This document shows positions 39,294 to 51,400 of a stretch of 64,000 nucleotides of DNA, piece after piece. The stretch comes from Branchiostoma belcheri (lineage: Eukaryota > Chordata > Leptocardii > Amphioxiformes > Branchiostomatidae), in NCBI RefSeq assembly GCF_001625305.1, contig NW_017804054.1:1346393-1410392 (forward strand). Reading direction: 5' to 3'. The position numbers and the translations under genes are program-made. Under the pieces are notes generated by a model. That model ran no database searches, was not told the origin of the DNA, and was given only the letters and a program-made list of their open reading frames with translations. Every line of letters starts with the position of its first letter. The stretch's first letter is position 1.

Positions 39294-39408
39294 GTGTCTG
39301 ACAACCATGCCAGTGCCAAGTAATGGTATTTACATCATCCAGGGGGAGATTTCAGTTCTTGTAACAGCCATCCGTAGGAACTCTAGATGGACTTCACATA
39401 GCCATCAG
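39294..39408 (+). CDS. GBF1: GBF1 first coding exon (5' UTR 39294-39306, coding from 39307)
   Basis: The acceptor tgttcctctgtag ends at 39293. Thirteen bases of 5' UTR precede the start codon, which has A at -3. The 34 codons read [19 protein letters not shown] and on to SHSHQ, matching the N-terminus of vertebrate GBF1 (IYIIQGE...AI.RN.RW). It ends in phase 0 at CAG|gtatgc. The acceptor shows that the gene has at least one upstream non-coding exon. Confidence 0.95.
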
Positions 39409-42400
39409 GTATGCTTTACCTCTCACAGTAACTTTTACATTAACCTTCTCACTGCTGGGAGAGCCTTTATTACTGAATTCGTATTGGTCACAGGGCAAGG
39501 CAGTAGGAAAAGGCTTAAACATCATCTCAACTGCACAATTCAATAACCTCTCACAGAAACTTTACATGTACTAAGTAACCTTCTCCCTGCAGAGGTAGCC
39601 TTATGCCAGTTATGGTACCAAGTTTTTATTAGTTACAGCACAAGGCAGCAGGGAAAAGGTTAAAAATAATGCCATTATTTGCATATCAGGCGTTTTGCTT
39701 GGAAGGTAGCATCTTCCAGAAGGACATCTTTTCATATATTAATGTATACAAAATAAATAAATAAACTTGTAACATATGCAGATCAATAGAACAAATTCAG
39801 AATCAAACCTCTACAAATGTTTTTTTTTTCTTCAGACAATTACTACAATGTATTTATCTAAACTTCTATTTAAGTCTTTGCTATTTGCAAATTGTAATTA
39901 TGGTATAGTATTGTAGACCACAGACAGATTGACTGGTTTCAAATTTGTTACTGTCTCCTTCTATACTTTAAAGCTCATGGATTCATTTCAACAATCAAGC
40001 GTACACTTTAGAGTTCCTGACAGCTTGCAGGATGTAACATTGTCTCTGATTGGCCAATTTTGCCTAGTGACAGAAGACAATTGTGTATAGGTTGGAACCT
40101 TATACGAACAATATGACAGCTGAGAGTTGAACCGACGAACTGCCTCACAAAGAATGGCTTATTTACAGTAAACAGTTGTTCAAATATAGACTGGAACGTG
40201 AGCGTCTGTATTTTCACGGGTTCTTTGTTTTGCTTTTTGAGATGCAGTTAGCTCTTGAACTGCTAGGTGGTACAGTAAATTTACTTACAGTATCTGGTGC
40301 ATCAATCCAAATAAAATTTGACAAGTTAGAATAGCAACAAAAGTAGAAGGATCTTATATGATAATCCAAAGACAAGAGTGTATATGTACAGGTCTGAAAT
40401 ATTTTTTTTCCTGCATACCTAATCTTATGCATGTAACATTGAGAACTACTTGACCAGACAAATTTTACCTGTGCCTCTCAAGATTTAGGACGTATTGATC
40501 ATGTTATTCTTAAAAACTGCTAAAAAACCATTGCCATTATTTCTTCAAAATTTCCTAGGTGGTAACACTCAATGCAGCAAAGAAAAATCCATTTGTTTAC
40601 AAACACAGTAGATGGACTGGTGCAGGTAGACATTAGAAATTTTAAGTGCACTAACCATATGCAGGTGGTATTTCAAGGCTGATGGATATATCAGTACATA
40701 TTACATACCTTATGCAAATTAACCCTACATAACTGTTCTCAAATCAGCTTGTTGGCTAGTGTTCAATTTATAACCAAATCAATCAAAACATTAAAAGTTC
40801 TGTGACAGCTTTGTTGTTGTGTTGGTCCAGATAAGGATCTCAACTGCAAAATGACTAACTTGGCAGTCAGGAAAGACCATTAGATCCCAAATTATGTCCT
40901 GATTGAAAGATGGATGTGAAATTGATTGTGTTTATGTGCATAGCAAATGTCAATCAAAGTTTTGAAATGACTTGACCCTTAGCCCTTGGCATTGGTGGTT
41001 TGATGGAGCGATGCACATGCATGACTTTACACACTTAATAAGGTGATGAGTTTTTGATAAAGATAATAAGCTCATTTGTCAGAAAATTAGATTATAGTAC
41101 AACTTGTAATACATTTACAATCACTACAAACCATTGATAGGGTATGAAATACTTTTTTTTCTATTATCTGAAATGTTGTAAGCATATATATGACCAGTGA
41201 AGTTCTGAAAACTTGTCCAGTCTGGTATAGCTAAATCTTTTCTACCCAGCAATATTTTGTTCCTGCAATCTGAAAAATATTTTTGGCAAAATGCTGATTT
41301 TGGGAGGGTATTTCCATCTCTGGATGAAAACTAACATACTAGGTTTCTGTTTATACCATCTTTCATGTTATTAATATGTATCAGCAACCTCTTGTATTAG
41401 TGTTTTTATGAACTAAAATAGCATATTATTTTCTTGTTTTCAGGATGAAGATCAGGATCCCCTTTTGAGCAATTTTTCTGGGCTGAAAGATGTTCTGAAT
41501 AATGTTGCAGGTAAAGTATATATCTATCAATAAAAATTTGGTTAAAATTAAGGTATCAAGGTTTTGATTAAAGCTTTGCCCAGCAATGTCCCCATGTTAA
41601 AAGCGAAATCATGGAAAAGGCCTCATCTGTTTTGATGTTTACATTGTACTTAGACGGAGATTGTTGATTGTCCATTGTTCCACTACCATTCTTCCACCTG
41701 GTCCTAACAGTAAAGCTGTTTGCTTTTTTTTTACTTTTTATTTGATTAAGATTTACCATATTTGAGGAAGGATTGACATAAAAGGTGACTATCACCTCTT
41801 CAAAGATGTCAAACCTGAAACCAGACCGTAAGGTTTGAACAACTCACACTGGGAAGGTGCTCAAGGTGTGGCTCTCCCAAACACAGGACCTCTGGCTTAT
41901 CGTCCTATCCGAGGGGGCATCCCTAGCCGAAGCTAGGTGCTCATTTACTCCTCAGTAAAGTGAGAAACGTCCTGTGAAGTGCCTTTCCCAGGGGCACAAG
42001 ATCGATGACATGGCAGGATTCGAACCCGGGACATTTTGGTTCTGAGCCAAACATGCTACCATTATGCCGCACGACCCCACCACTACACCCTCACTACTAG
42101 TACTACACACTCACACTTGCATCATGATTCAAGTGCCTTCTTTCAAAGTTGTCTCAATATAATGTTGCCTGGTCATCAAAAGCATGAATTACAGTGACCA
42201 GTAAGCTGAAACGAAAACTGTGTGATTTTTTTTATACCCTGACCGAAGTGTTTTTATAGACTGTATGATGTACTTATAACACCCCAATACTTTTGGGCAG
42301 ATCCCTCGCTTTCACAACTTTCAAGTAACCTTGCCCACTTCAAGTCATAGTACCTCATCTGGTCCTGTATGAAAGTTTGATTCCAGATATGAATATTTCA

Positions 42401-45400
42401 GATCGACATAATGTACCAAAGTGTTTGTGGTTTAGCAACCCTCTCCAGTACAAAATGTCAGCATGTATTTTTGATAAGGCAATCATCCCGACATAATTGG
42501 TGGGTAGTGGCATGACAGTTTTTTAGGAGGAAAGGGTAACACAGATACATGTTAGTGAAATCTTTTGAGGGCCATTAAGTCATTAGTGTACACCTGCTGG
42601 GCATAGAGATGCGCAAAGTGGTCCCGACGTGTTATCTCCATTGATTTGTCAATGTCAGTCCTCTCGGAGGGCTGCAAGGTGACAATCTTTCTGCTCATTT
42701 TTATGTCCCCACCACCCCATTCCGTATTGCTTCATCTATGAATCTGTGGCTGTGAATATAGATGGCGGGATTTACCCCTGCGCGAATACGGGGGAGCGGG
42801 AAGTTAAGAGATGCGTCGGCAGCGCGACTTCCGTCCGGGAACGGTCGCCAGCACGGAACAATGAAGATTAATTTGATGAAGTTAGGTCGGCAATTTTGGT
42901 AAGTTTGCAGCATTTAAGCAAGAGGGTGGATCAGAATGGATATCAATCAAATCTCTTCTCCCTACTTATGGTTAGGCATGACATGGTCCAGTTTGAACAG
43001 TCACATGGACTGCCAACCACACCAGCAACTAGAAAATTATTATTTAGATAACTCTGCCCATTACAACATCATGGTTATGATATGATATAAAAATATTATT
43101 AAAATACAATGTTGCTGATACTATTACACAGCAACAAACTTTAAATTTACAAATACCAAATTGACGTAAAATACATTTTTCTTCCAACAGTATGTAGTAT
43201 TCAAAACTTATACAACTAGCTATACTACTGTGTGTATACCAAAGTACATTGTGCTTCTATTGAAGTTCTAAGTACATTTAAAAGCTTTTTAATCCTTCCA
43301 AAAAGCAACTGAGTATTCTCCAAAAGATGCTGCCTTAAGTAGAATTATCTGCCAATTAGACACTAAAAAAAAAGAAAAGCACAACATAAACTGTTGTTGC
43401 TTTTATGTATGAACAAACAAAGAATGACATAAAACTCCAAAACATACAAGATCAACTTGCATAATACTTAAAAAGAGCAGCTTTGACGTAAAGCCAGAAA
43501 ATCCCAATTAAGAGTGGGATTGCTTTGAAAATGCATAATCTTTAATCCTACCTAATACCTTCAAAGTAAACAAACATTAAAATCTATCTACAAACCATAG
43601 TTGGCTGTGCAGAGAAATATATTGCTGGAGAACAATGTCGTAAAAAAGTCATAGTAACAATGCATTGATAGACTGGTGCACACGTGCCAATGTTATTGCA
43701 TGTCCATCTTGCCTATGCAGTCATTTACAACAAGTATACCAGATAAGCATACTAAATAGTGGATAAGCATTAAAAAGTAGGAGATTATCTATGTGGATAA
43801 AGATGTACTTACCGGTTTGTGATGGCTGGATGTGGGGAGGATTTGATCGGTGATGTTGGTTGGTTGGCTTGGCTCTGTAGAGAGAACACAATCGGGTGTG
43901 TTGTCAACACAAGTGGTCTGTCAAACTGTGCCCAACTGTCTCCTCCACTCTTATACCCCTCCCATACAACACCCCTGATACCTACCTCATCATTTACTCA
44001 TTAAATAATGTGGCCTAGATGAAATATTTATAAGGACCCATCCCTCCCCCCCTCCCAACCAACTTAGGCAGCTATCAAGGCAATTTGTGTTTGTTACTTA
44101 ACAATCACTACGGACAGGGGGGTTAGTAAGCCGTTCCTGACTAATAATAGATGAAAATGGAGGATTTACTCCAAGATTGATACAGTATCCACCTTGTTAG
44201 CATATTGATGGAATAGGCAAGTATTGCATCAGTTAAGTTCAAGCCGCTCGTAAATCTGTTCCAACTTTCGGATACGTTAGCAAAAGGGATTTTTTTGGGT
44301 GGGGGGGGGGGGCGTACGGTATTGTAAGTGGCAGAAAGATGTTAGAGTACAGGGATGTAAAGAAGGGTCTCATGTGGTTGTCAGGCATGACAAAAGACTT
44401 GTAGTGGCTGGATGTAAATGACCTGATACCCCCCTGACAGGCCCACAGTAAACATCTGTACAAGTGATTTGTGGTTTTGGGTAGCAGGTTGGGACAGAAG
44501 GGCAGGTGAAATGATAATATATACTGCCCTTGAAAAGTTTGAAATATGGTCATACATTTTAAAGAAATGTAAAGGAAACTCAGGACGATATTTTGGACGG
44601 AGCAAATCGTAGTGACGACTTTCTTTGTTTTCAGTGGAAAAATTTTATTTCTATGGACTACATGTACCTGTTATAACAAATTATTTTATCTCATCAATTT
44701 ACCTTTAAAACATGAAAAATATCTGAAAAATAAATATGGAAAAATAACCTTTTGCATATGCTGTATGATGTATGGCGGAAATTTTGTGCCTAGCCCAAGG
44801 GTTTTCTAGAAAACCAGAGCAGATAGAGACCACATTTAGATGACTGTATTCTCCTACTGTGTTGAAAATGTCTGATATGCCATGAATCGCCCTAGAAAAG
44901 TACAGCATGGCAAAAATGAACAGTGGTAAACAAAAACCAGAGTTACATGTATCCTACTGCTCTGAGTCTTGTTATACATGTACCTGTTGATATTTCAAAC
45001 TTCTCAATCACTTTCATCAGTTGCAACACGCACTTTCTGACTTTGATCAATTCTATGATGGTCTGTATGGGGGAATTCTAGTACGGTCAGCAACAGTTCT
45101 TGTCATGCCAACCCTAACATTAACACTAAAGTTGTCCCATCAACAATCTAGTATACAACTGTACATGAATTTCAAATGAGCTTGTTTATCCTTATCCTAG
45201 CCACCAACTCAATTGTGAAGAATTGAGTGACATGCTTTTCTACCATTCTAAATACTGGTACATGTACTTGTTTTAATCCTATCAAAAACTTGTCATTCTT
45301 TGTACAACGTCAGAAGGCTGTATGGATCAATATTGGCAGGAATTGAACAATCATTGAAAAGGAAAAGTGTAATGTTATAATCTCTACTCACTTGATATAA

Positions 45401-48400
45401 AGTCCTGAAGTGTCAAGATGAATGAGTTACGGATCAGTGCCTGACATGTCAGCGTATATCCTGCTGCTAGGAGATCAAGAAAATCAACAAAGATCTGCGT
45501 GCAACTGTCCGGTCTTATGACTAATATGGCGGGATTTGTCCGCGCATTGCCCGCATGCTTGTCTGTCAGAAGATCGCGTATCCAACCTCATTCTCTGATA
45601 TAATTAGCATCCTGTAGTCAGGAATTACGTAGATGCCGTGTCACTGATGATGATGCAAAATAAACAGCTACAATCATACCAACAGAAGCCACTGTGGTAT
45701 CTAATATTTTGCTCAGAATGTTCCATATGAAAGGCTGAATTGATATGATTATTAATGGCACATACTGTAAATCGTAAAATGTCCGTTACGTTTTTTATGT
45801 TTGCTTTTTACGTCTGTGGTTTGCGAAATCAACAAACTACAGACACAACCCGTATCACATTGCATTACTATGGTTGTTTCAATTGCAAACTCGAAACACC
45901 TTCTTTTCCAGTCATCTCCAAAATCAAGTCCCCACAAACTTGAATCATTTTACAGTAATTGGTATGGACTAGAGGCTCCTTGAAATGGTTGAAGGACAGC
46001 TAGCAACTGGTGTACCCATAGGCTGAAACCCTATCCAGTCTGCCTGGTGTAGGACATACATATCTGACATACAGGGGGACTAGGGAGAGGTATCCAGTCA
46101 CATCACTCAAAGGAAATCACCCTGACAGCTGCTGCCTACATGTATATGGTACCACCACGTCCGCATACTTACCACTGTCCCATACCAAAGTCAATCCCCT
46201 TAAAACCTTCGGCATTAGGGAGAGTTAGAGAAAATTCACTGTCTGTTGTCAAAGCCATAAATCAAGCTAGAGACACAGTAAAAATACAACTACATGTACT
46301 TGTTTTTTCATCAACATAACCAGTAATAGCAGTGTAGTTCATTGTAAACTGGGTATTACATGTACAACACATTCATGCTGGCCTCTGACCAAATTTTAAA
46401 AAAAACTTGTGTTTAGGAGGTATACGTTAAATTGTGAAAAATAGTTTTTGTTTCATGGTTTTTGGTCCATGCGCATTCCACACTCATCATTTCATGAACA
46501 TATGCTCTGCCGTGCATTACATTAACTATGGTTCCAGTCGGGCTTAAAAACATCACGGCATCTCCTTTTCCCTACTGCTTGGAAATTAAATACACCTAAA
46601 ACGATTTACAGTAGCTGGATGTTGTAATATATATGATAAAGTGTGGCCAGTTGCAAAGTCTTGTCAAAGACTTTGCCAATAAAGAAACATCAGTGACCCT
46701 GAAGGATTCTGATATGATTAGATAAGCATTATCAAGTGCTGACACAGACTGTGACACTAATATGTTCAGGAAAACCATATTGATCATACACATCCACGAT
46801 GAAAAGTTTTAGTTTTCATGGCTACATTTGTGTTTGTACCACTTACTCCTTTTTGATGTGAGATCAATATGGCATTATTCATACAGACATCTGCTACTAG
46901 TGCTATGGAAAGGTGGGATTTACATAATGCTGGTTCCACTGAAGAGGATTTACTCTCGCCGTATCATAGCACGCTTAATGCAAATATTAATCAGTTTTGT
47001 AAAGTACCCTGTACTCTCCCATTAACCCTAGCGCGTCCCCCGTGGCTCCCGACGCCGCTGCGGCCATTTTGTGGATTTTACGAGGCTCGGTTTGCGGCCG
47101 AATGTGTGGAATATGACATTACGCTGTCCATCCATCACGGCGGTAACGCGGGCCGACAGAAGTGGCGCGGCGTGTCACACGCAATCAGAGACCATGAAAG
47201 TTGCATGAGTGTAATTTGTTGGGCACAAGAGGAGAGATCCTGCCCTAATTCTCTGTCAGTGGGGACCACCGGTATAATGCCCACTTGTGCTAAACAGTGT
47301 TTTACATGACAGGGGAAACAGTGGGTACTGCAAAGGCCAAACTTCCTAGTAACCCACTGTTAGATACCAGGGCAGGGATATAGGGACAATAACTAAGACT
47401 TTAGTTCAACATGTCACTAGAAGTAGTTTTGAGAAGCTTTCAGAACAGATCATTGAGTCAGGAAAAAAACCCTGAAAGAAAATCATATAATTTCTGTTGT
47501 CTGGAAAAACAAATGGCTATGAAATATCAAATGATAGGCCAAACTACATATATTTTCAAACATGCAATTTTTTTGTCATCAGTATCTTAAATACTTTTTG
47601 ACTTTTTTGTCTTTTTTTGTACATTTTGAAAAATCACCACAAACACAAATAGAGCAAATAAATAGAAAAAAAAACATAGTAATATAATAAAATACAGGTA
47701 ATAACTGTTACAAGACATTGTACAGTAGACACAGGATCAAAACAAAAGAAACTTTTTTTGAGAAAGAAACTTCAAGTGTTGTATTGTTGACGTATGTTTA
47801 ACTTAGCATTCAAGGATTGCAGCCATTTAGGTGTAATGAAGCTATCCCAATGCAAACATTATCCTTGTACAATTCAATGGCTTTAGTGGTATATCATCCT
47901 AATTTTACAGATACCTGAACTCTAATCACCACAACCTTCTATGATTTATTCCATCTCTGTGTTATCTAGGGAAGGCTTAATGGCACATTATGCAGATTTA
48001 TTCCGGCAACATGCTAGCAGATTAGGATAATCAAATAGAAGCACATCAAATTTGTATAGAATCACTTAAACTTTAATGGTCCATTTGTAGGTTCCACATG
48101 GGTAAGGGCTCAGTTGGTTAAGTTGCTACAGTCTGCCAGCTTTATTGTTTAATAGTATGTTTTAGTCTATTGTAATGTCCCACCAAGAATCATAACAGTA
48201 AAAGCAATCAATCTTTCTTCAATGAATGAGGGATACGCCACAAAAATACTATTCTAATTTCATGTTTGACACAAGTTTGAAACTGTTTTTTGGCAAGGAG
48301 AATTAAAAAGGCATAATTCAGATTTTTGCTGGTAAGCTATACTATTAGTTTATAGCTCTCTAAATCCTTAAATCAGATTATTAAAGCAATGCTTGCATTT

Positions 48401-51400
48401 GAGTCATAACAGACTGTGTACTTTTCACAATTATATCAACATAGAATGTGTGGATGAACATATTTCAGAGCGTGATATTCAAGCTTTGTTCTGTTGATAG
48501 AATGAAGGCAAGTATGAATAATGTACAGCTCTGTTTGATACTTTTGTTATGATTTTATAATGTATGTGTTTTCCCCTTTGTATCTGATACTGTTGGGTGT
48601 CCAAATTTCAAAGGGCCTGCTTATAGTTATCACCACGTGAAAATGGTCATCTGAGATGGAAGATATCTTACGCACAACAGACTTTTCAATGATTTCTGTC
48701 ACCCAATCTTCTTTGTTTCACTACTTTGCAAGATCGATTTTTGTCTGTAGCATGATTGTAATATTGTGTAATAACATGATAATATAAAACAAGGAAACAA
48801 AGCTATTCTCCAAGCAGATGTAGGATGTGTTTGTTATGTATGTTTTAAAGCATTTTAGACACCTTTCTTGACAGTCTACATTTTTTATTCTTCCCTTATC
48901 AGTTGAAAAGTTATAAAAAAAACATATAAAACATTATTAAAGCCACAAATTACATTCTGCTTAGAGACCCAACATTTTGAAATTGCTTTTAAATGCAGGC
49001 TTTTTTCTGGTAAAAGAAATTATCACAAAAATTATTTTTATCGCTCTTGTATCATAAAAACCATACCGAGTTAACATTCTTCAATATCGATAATATAAAT
49101 TATAGCCTGGTGTAGAATTTTTCCTTTCAGTCTACAAAGCACCGAAACAAACTTTACTGATTATGCCTGTGCATACGAAGGCATAGATCAGGGCCAGAAG
49201 ATGGATGGATTATTTTATTTGCACAGTTAATTCCATTTTCATATTTGGTCCATAAGTTGTATGGTCCCACCAGGTGGATCCCCATAAACATGTGTGTACT
49301 CAACAGTAATGGTACAGTGAACACACCCCAGCACTGGAGCGGAGTACTGTTCAAATTTATGGCCCCCAGAAGTACGGATTGTAAAACGAAGCGTGCATGC
49401 ACACATCATTTCCCCTTCCCCTTCTTCCTGACATAACCGGTTTTGTCACCGTGAAATTTTTGTTGCTCTCTGCGTCATCAATTATTCTGCCCCACAAAAA
49501 TTGATTCCTACGTTTTTGACAACTTATGCGACACACACCTTTTTCTATACAAGTTATATAAAAAATGCAAACCATGAAATGACATGCTTTCTTTGCCTGT
49601 GATTTAGAAGAAAAAGGAATACCTATAAAGTATAAAACTATTCTGTACAATATTTTATAGCAAAAATTTCTGTACATGGACATATTAGATATGAAAAAAA
49701 TGACTGCAGGTGCCCAAAACTAAATTCATTCTCTTCTGATAGATTAAAAGTTTTGTTTTTGTTCTGTAGGTTTTGTAGCAGAACAGTTACAAGAACCATT
49801 CTGTAACTTAACTAATCTAACCTATCTGTAATGCTCTTCTGATTAAAATACTTTAGTTGACATTAGGGACAGAAATCAACCCATCAAAAAGACATTCATG
49901 TACTGTTTTTTAAACCTCCAAGCACATATAGGCTGGCAAAGAGATAAAACACTTAACTACAAAGAGTCGTGGTGAAATTTTCCTCCCCAAAAACTCTTAG
50001 CAAAACCTTCCATCTGCTTGGAGATTACATGCCCCTTGTCTCTAGTGTAACATCTGTGGCTATTTTTTATTGCAGGAGTGAGCAGACCAGGGGGTAATGT
50101 TGTGTGTAGGTACTGCACTCAGGAGGGTTGGCTTATGAAATAATTATGTCACACACACCAGTGACTTCACCCTCCTGATATATCACCCCAAAGTGCTGTA
50201 CCGCAAAATATAGAAATAATCCACTCTTTGATTACCATTCCAAAATCATCAATTTCTAACAATGTGGTTTGTAGAATATGGAACATACCATTAGAATGGA
50301 TCTAGAGGGGAGGATGACAGTATTAAAAAGGAATGTTATCTGTATTATGTATTTTTTTTTGTTCCATCAATTATGTAATTGAAAAATAGTGATGGATGAA
50401 ATTTTCTGTGGCTAACCAACCATTTTGTTTGTTTTCTACCATTAAATATGGTCAAATGCGTCACTGTCAACTTTTGGTGAAAAACTGTCTTTGTCCTTTA
50501 AATAAAGTTTAATCACCCATCCCAGATCAGATTAGGGGGTCCTGTCCTGGACACAAAATCTCCAAGTACAGTAGATGTTTGAATAGCAAAAGATTTCTGG
50601 AAATATCTTTATCCTTGGCTGTCAGAAAAACTGGGTAGCCAGAAAAAGTAATGTTTTTCATCCCAACGTCTGCTTGGAGGTAAGCTCAACGAGGAGAATC
50701 AAGTATCGAGTTTAAAAATACTGTAAATTCATTTATTTTTACGAGGATTTACTTTTACAGTCAGGCTTTATTTCACTCACTGTTGAAACAATTCTCGAGT
50801 ACAATAGTAATGCCACAGTAATAAATCAAATCACTGCAAACATTGATTTTAAAATTTACTTAATATAAACTTCTTATCACATTGAACTAACATCATCACC
50901 CACCACCCAAATGTGATTTTCAAGATCAAGGTTGCCAATTTGGGAGATGACTTAATAAATGTGGGGCGTACTGTTAAACATGTTGTGTGTATTCCACATA
51001 CATGCATCTCTGTAACGTTAATGAGCTTTTTAATGGGAAAAAAGTAATTAAGATCTGCAGGAAATAGATGTTACCTTGTGGAGATGGCAGGTAAAAGATG
51101 GGGCTGATAGTGACATTTTGTATATTAATGTTCTTGTGAGAGATAGTATGTTTCAACCTGGTTGATTTATCTGACTGCGCGATACTGTAAGTTCATTTAA
51201 GTTTGCTGCATTGAAATTTCGCGGTTACCAAGTCAAAGTGTTCAAAACCAGAATATATAGGCTTAACAGATGGATAAAAGTGAAAGTACATGTATGCTTG
51301 AGGCATCAGTTCAGAGAGAAAGTGGGTGGTGACATTCTTAGTTTTTAAGTGTGTCTTGAGTTCCCTGCAGATGTAATATAAGTTTCCCAGATTCTGCATC

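Larger units (their letters stand above)
39409..41443 (+). other. GBF1 intron 1 (after first coding exon)
   Basis: GT-AG intron of 2035 bases in phase 0, CpG-poor. It holds the two small MITEs listed separately and nothing else recognised. Confidence 0.9.

Noticed and set aside
42012-42077. tRNA gene on the minus strand
   Set aside because: Has a B-box, but the cloverleaf is degenerate and it is followed by a long non-tRNA body, so it is a SINE head.
46869-47309. 146-codon open frame in GBF1 intron 2
   Set aside because: The longest unexplained frame, but it owes its length to the CpG island. No domain, no clear splice sites, and it is not in the GBF1 protein. Kept as a question in the findings.
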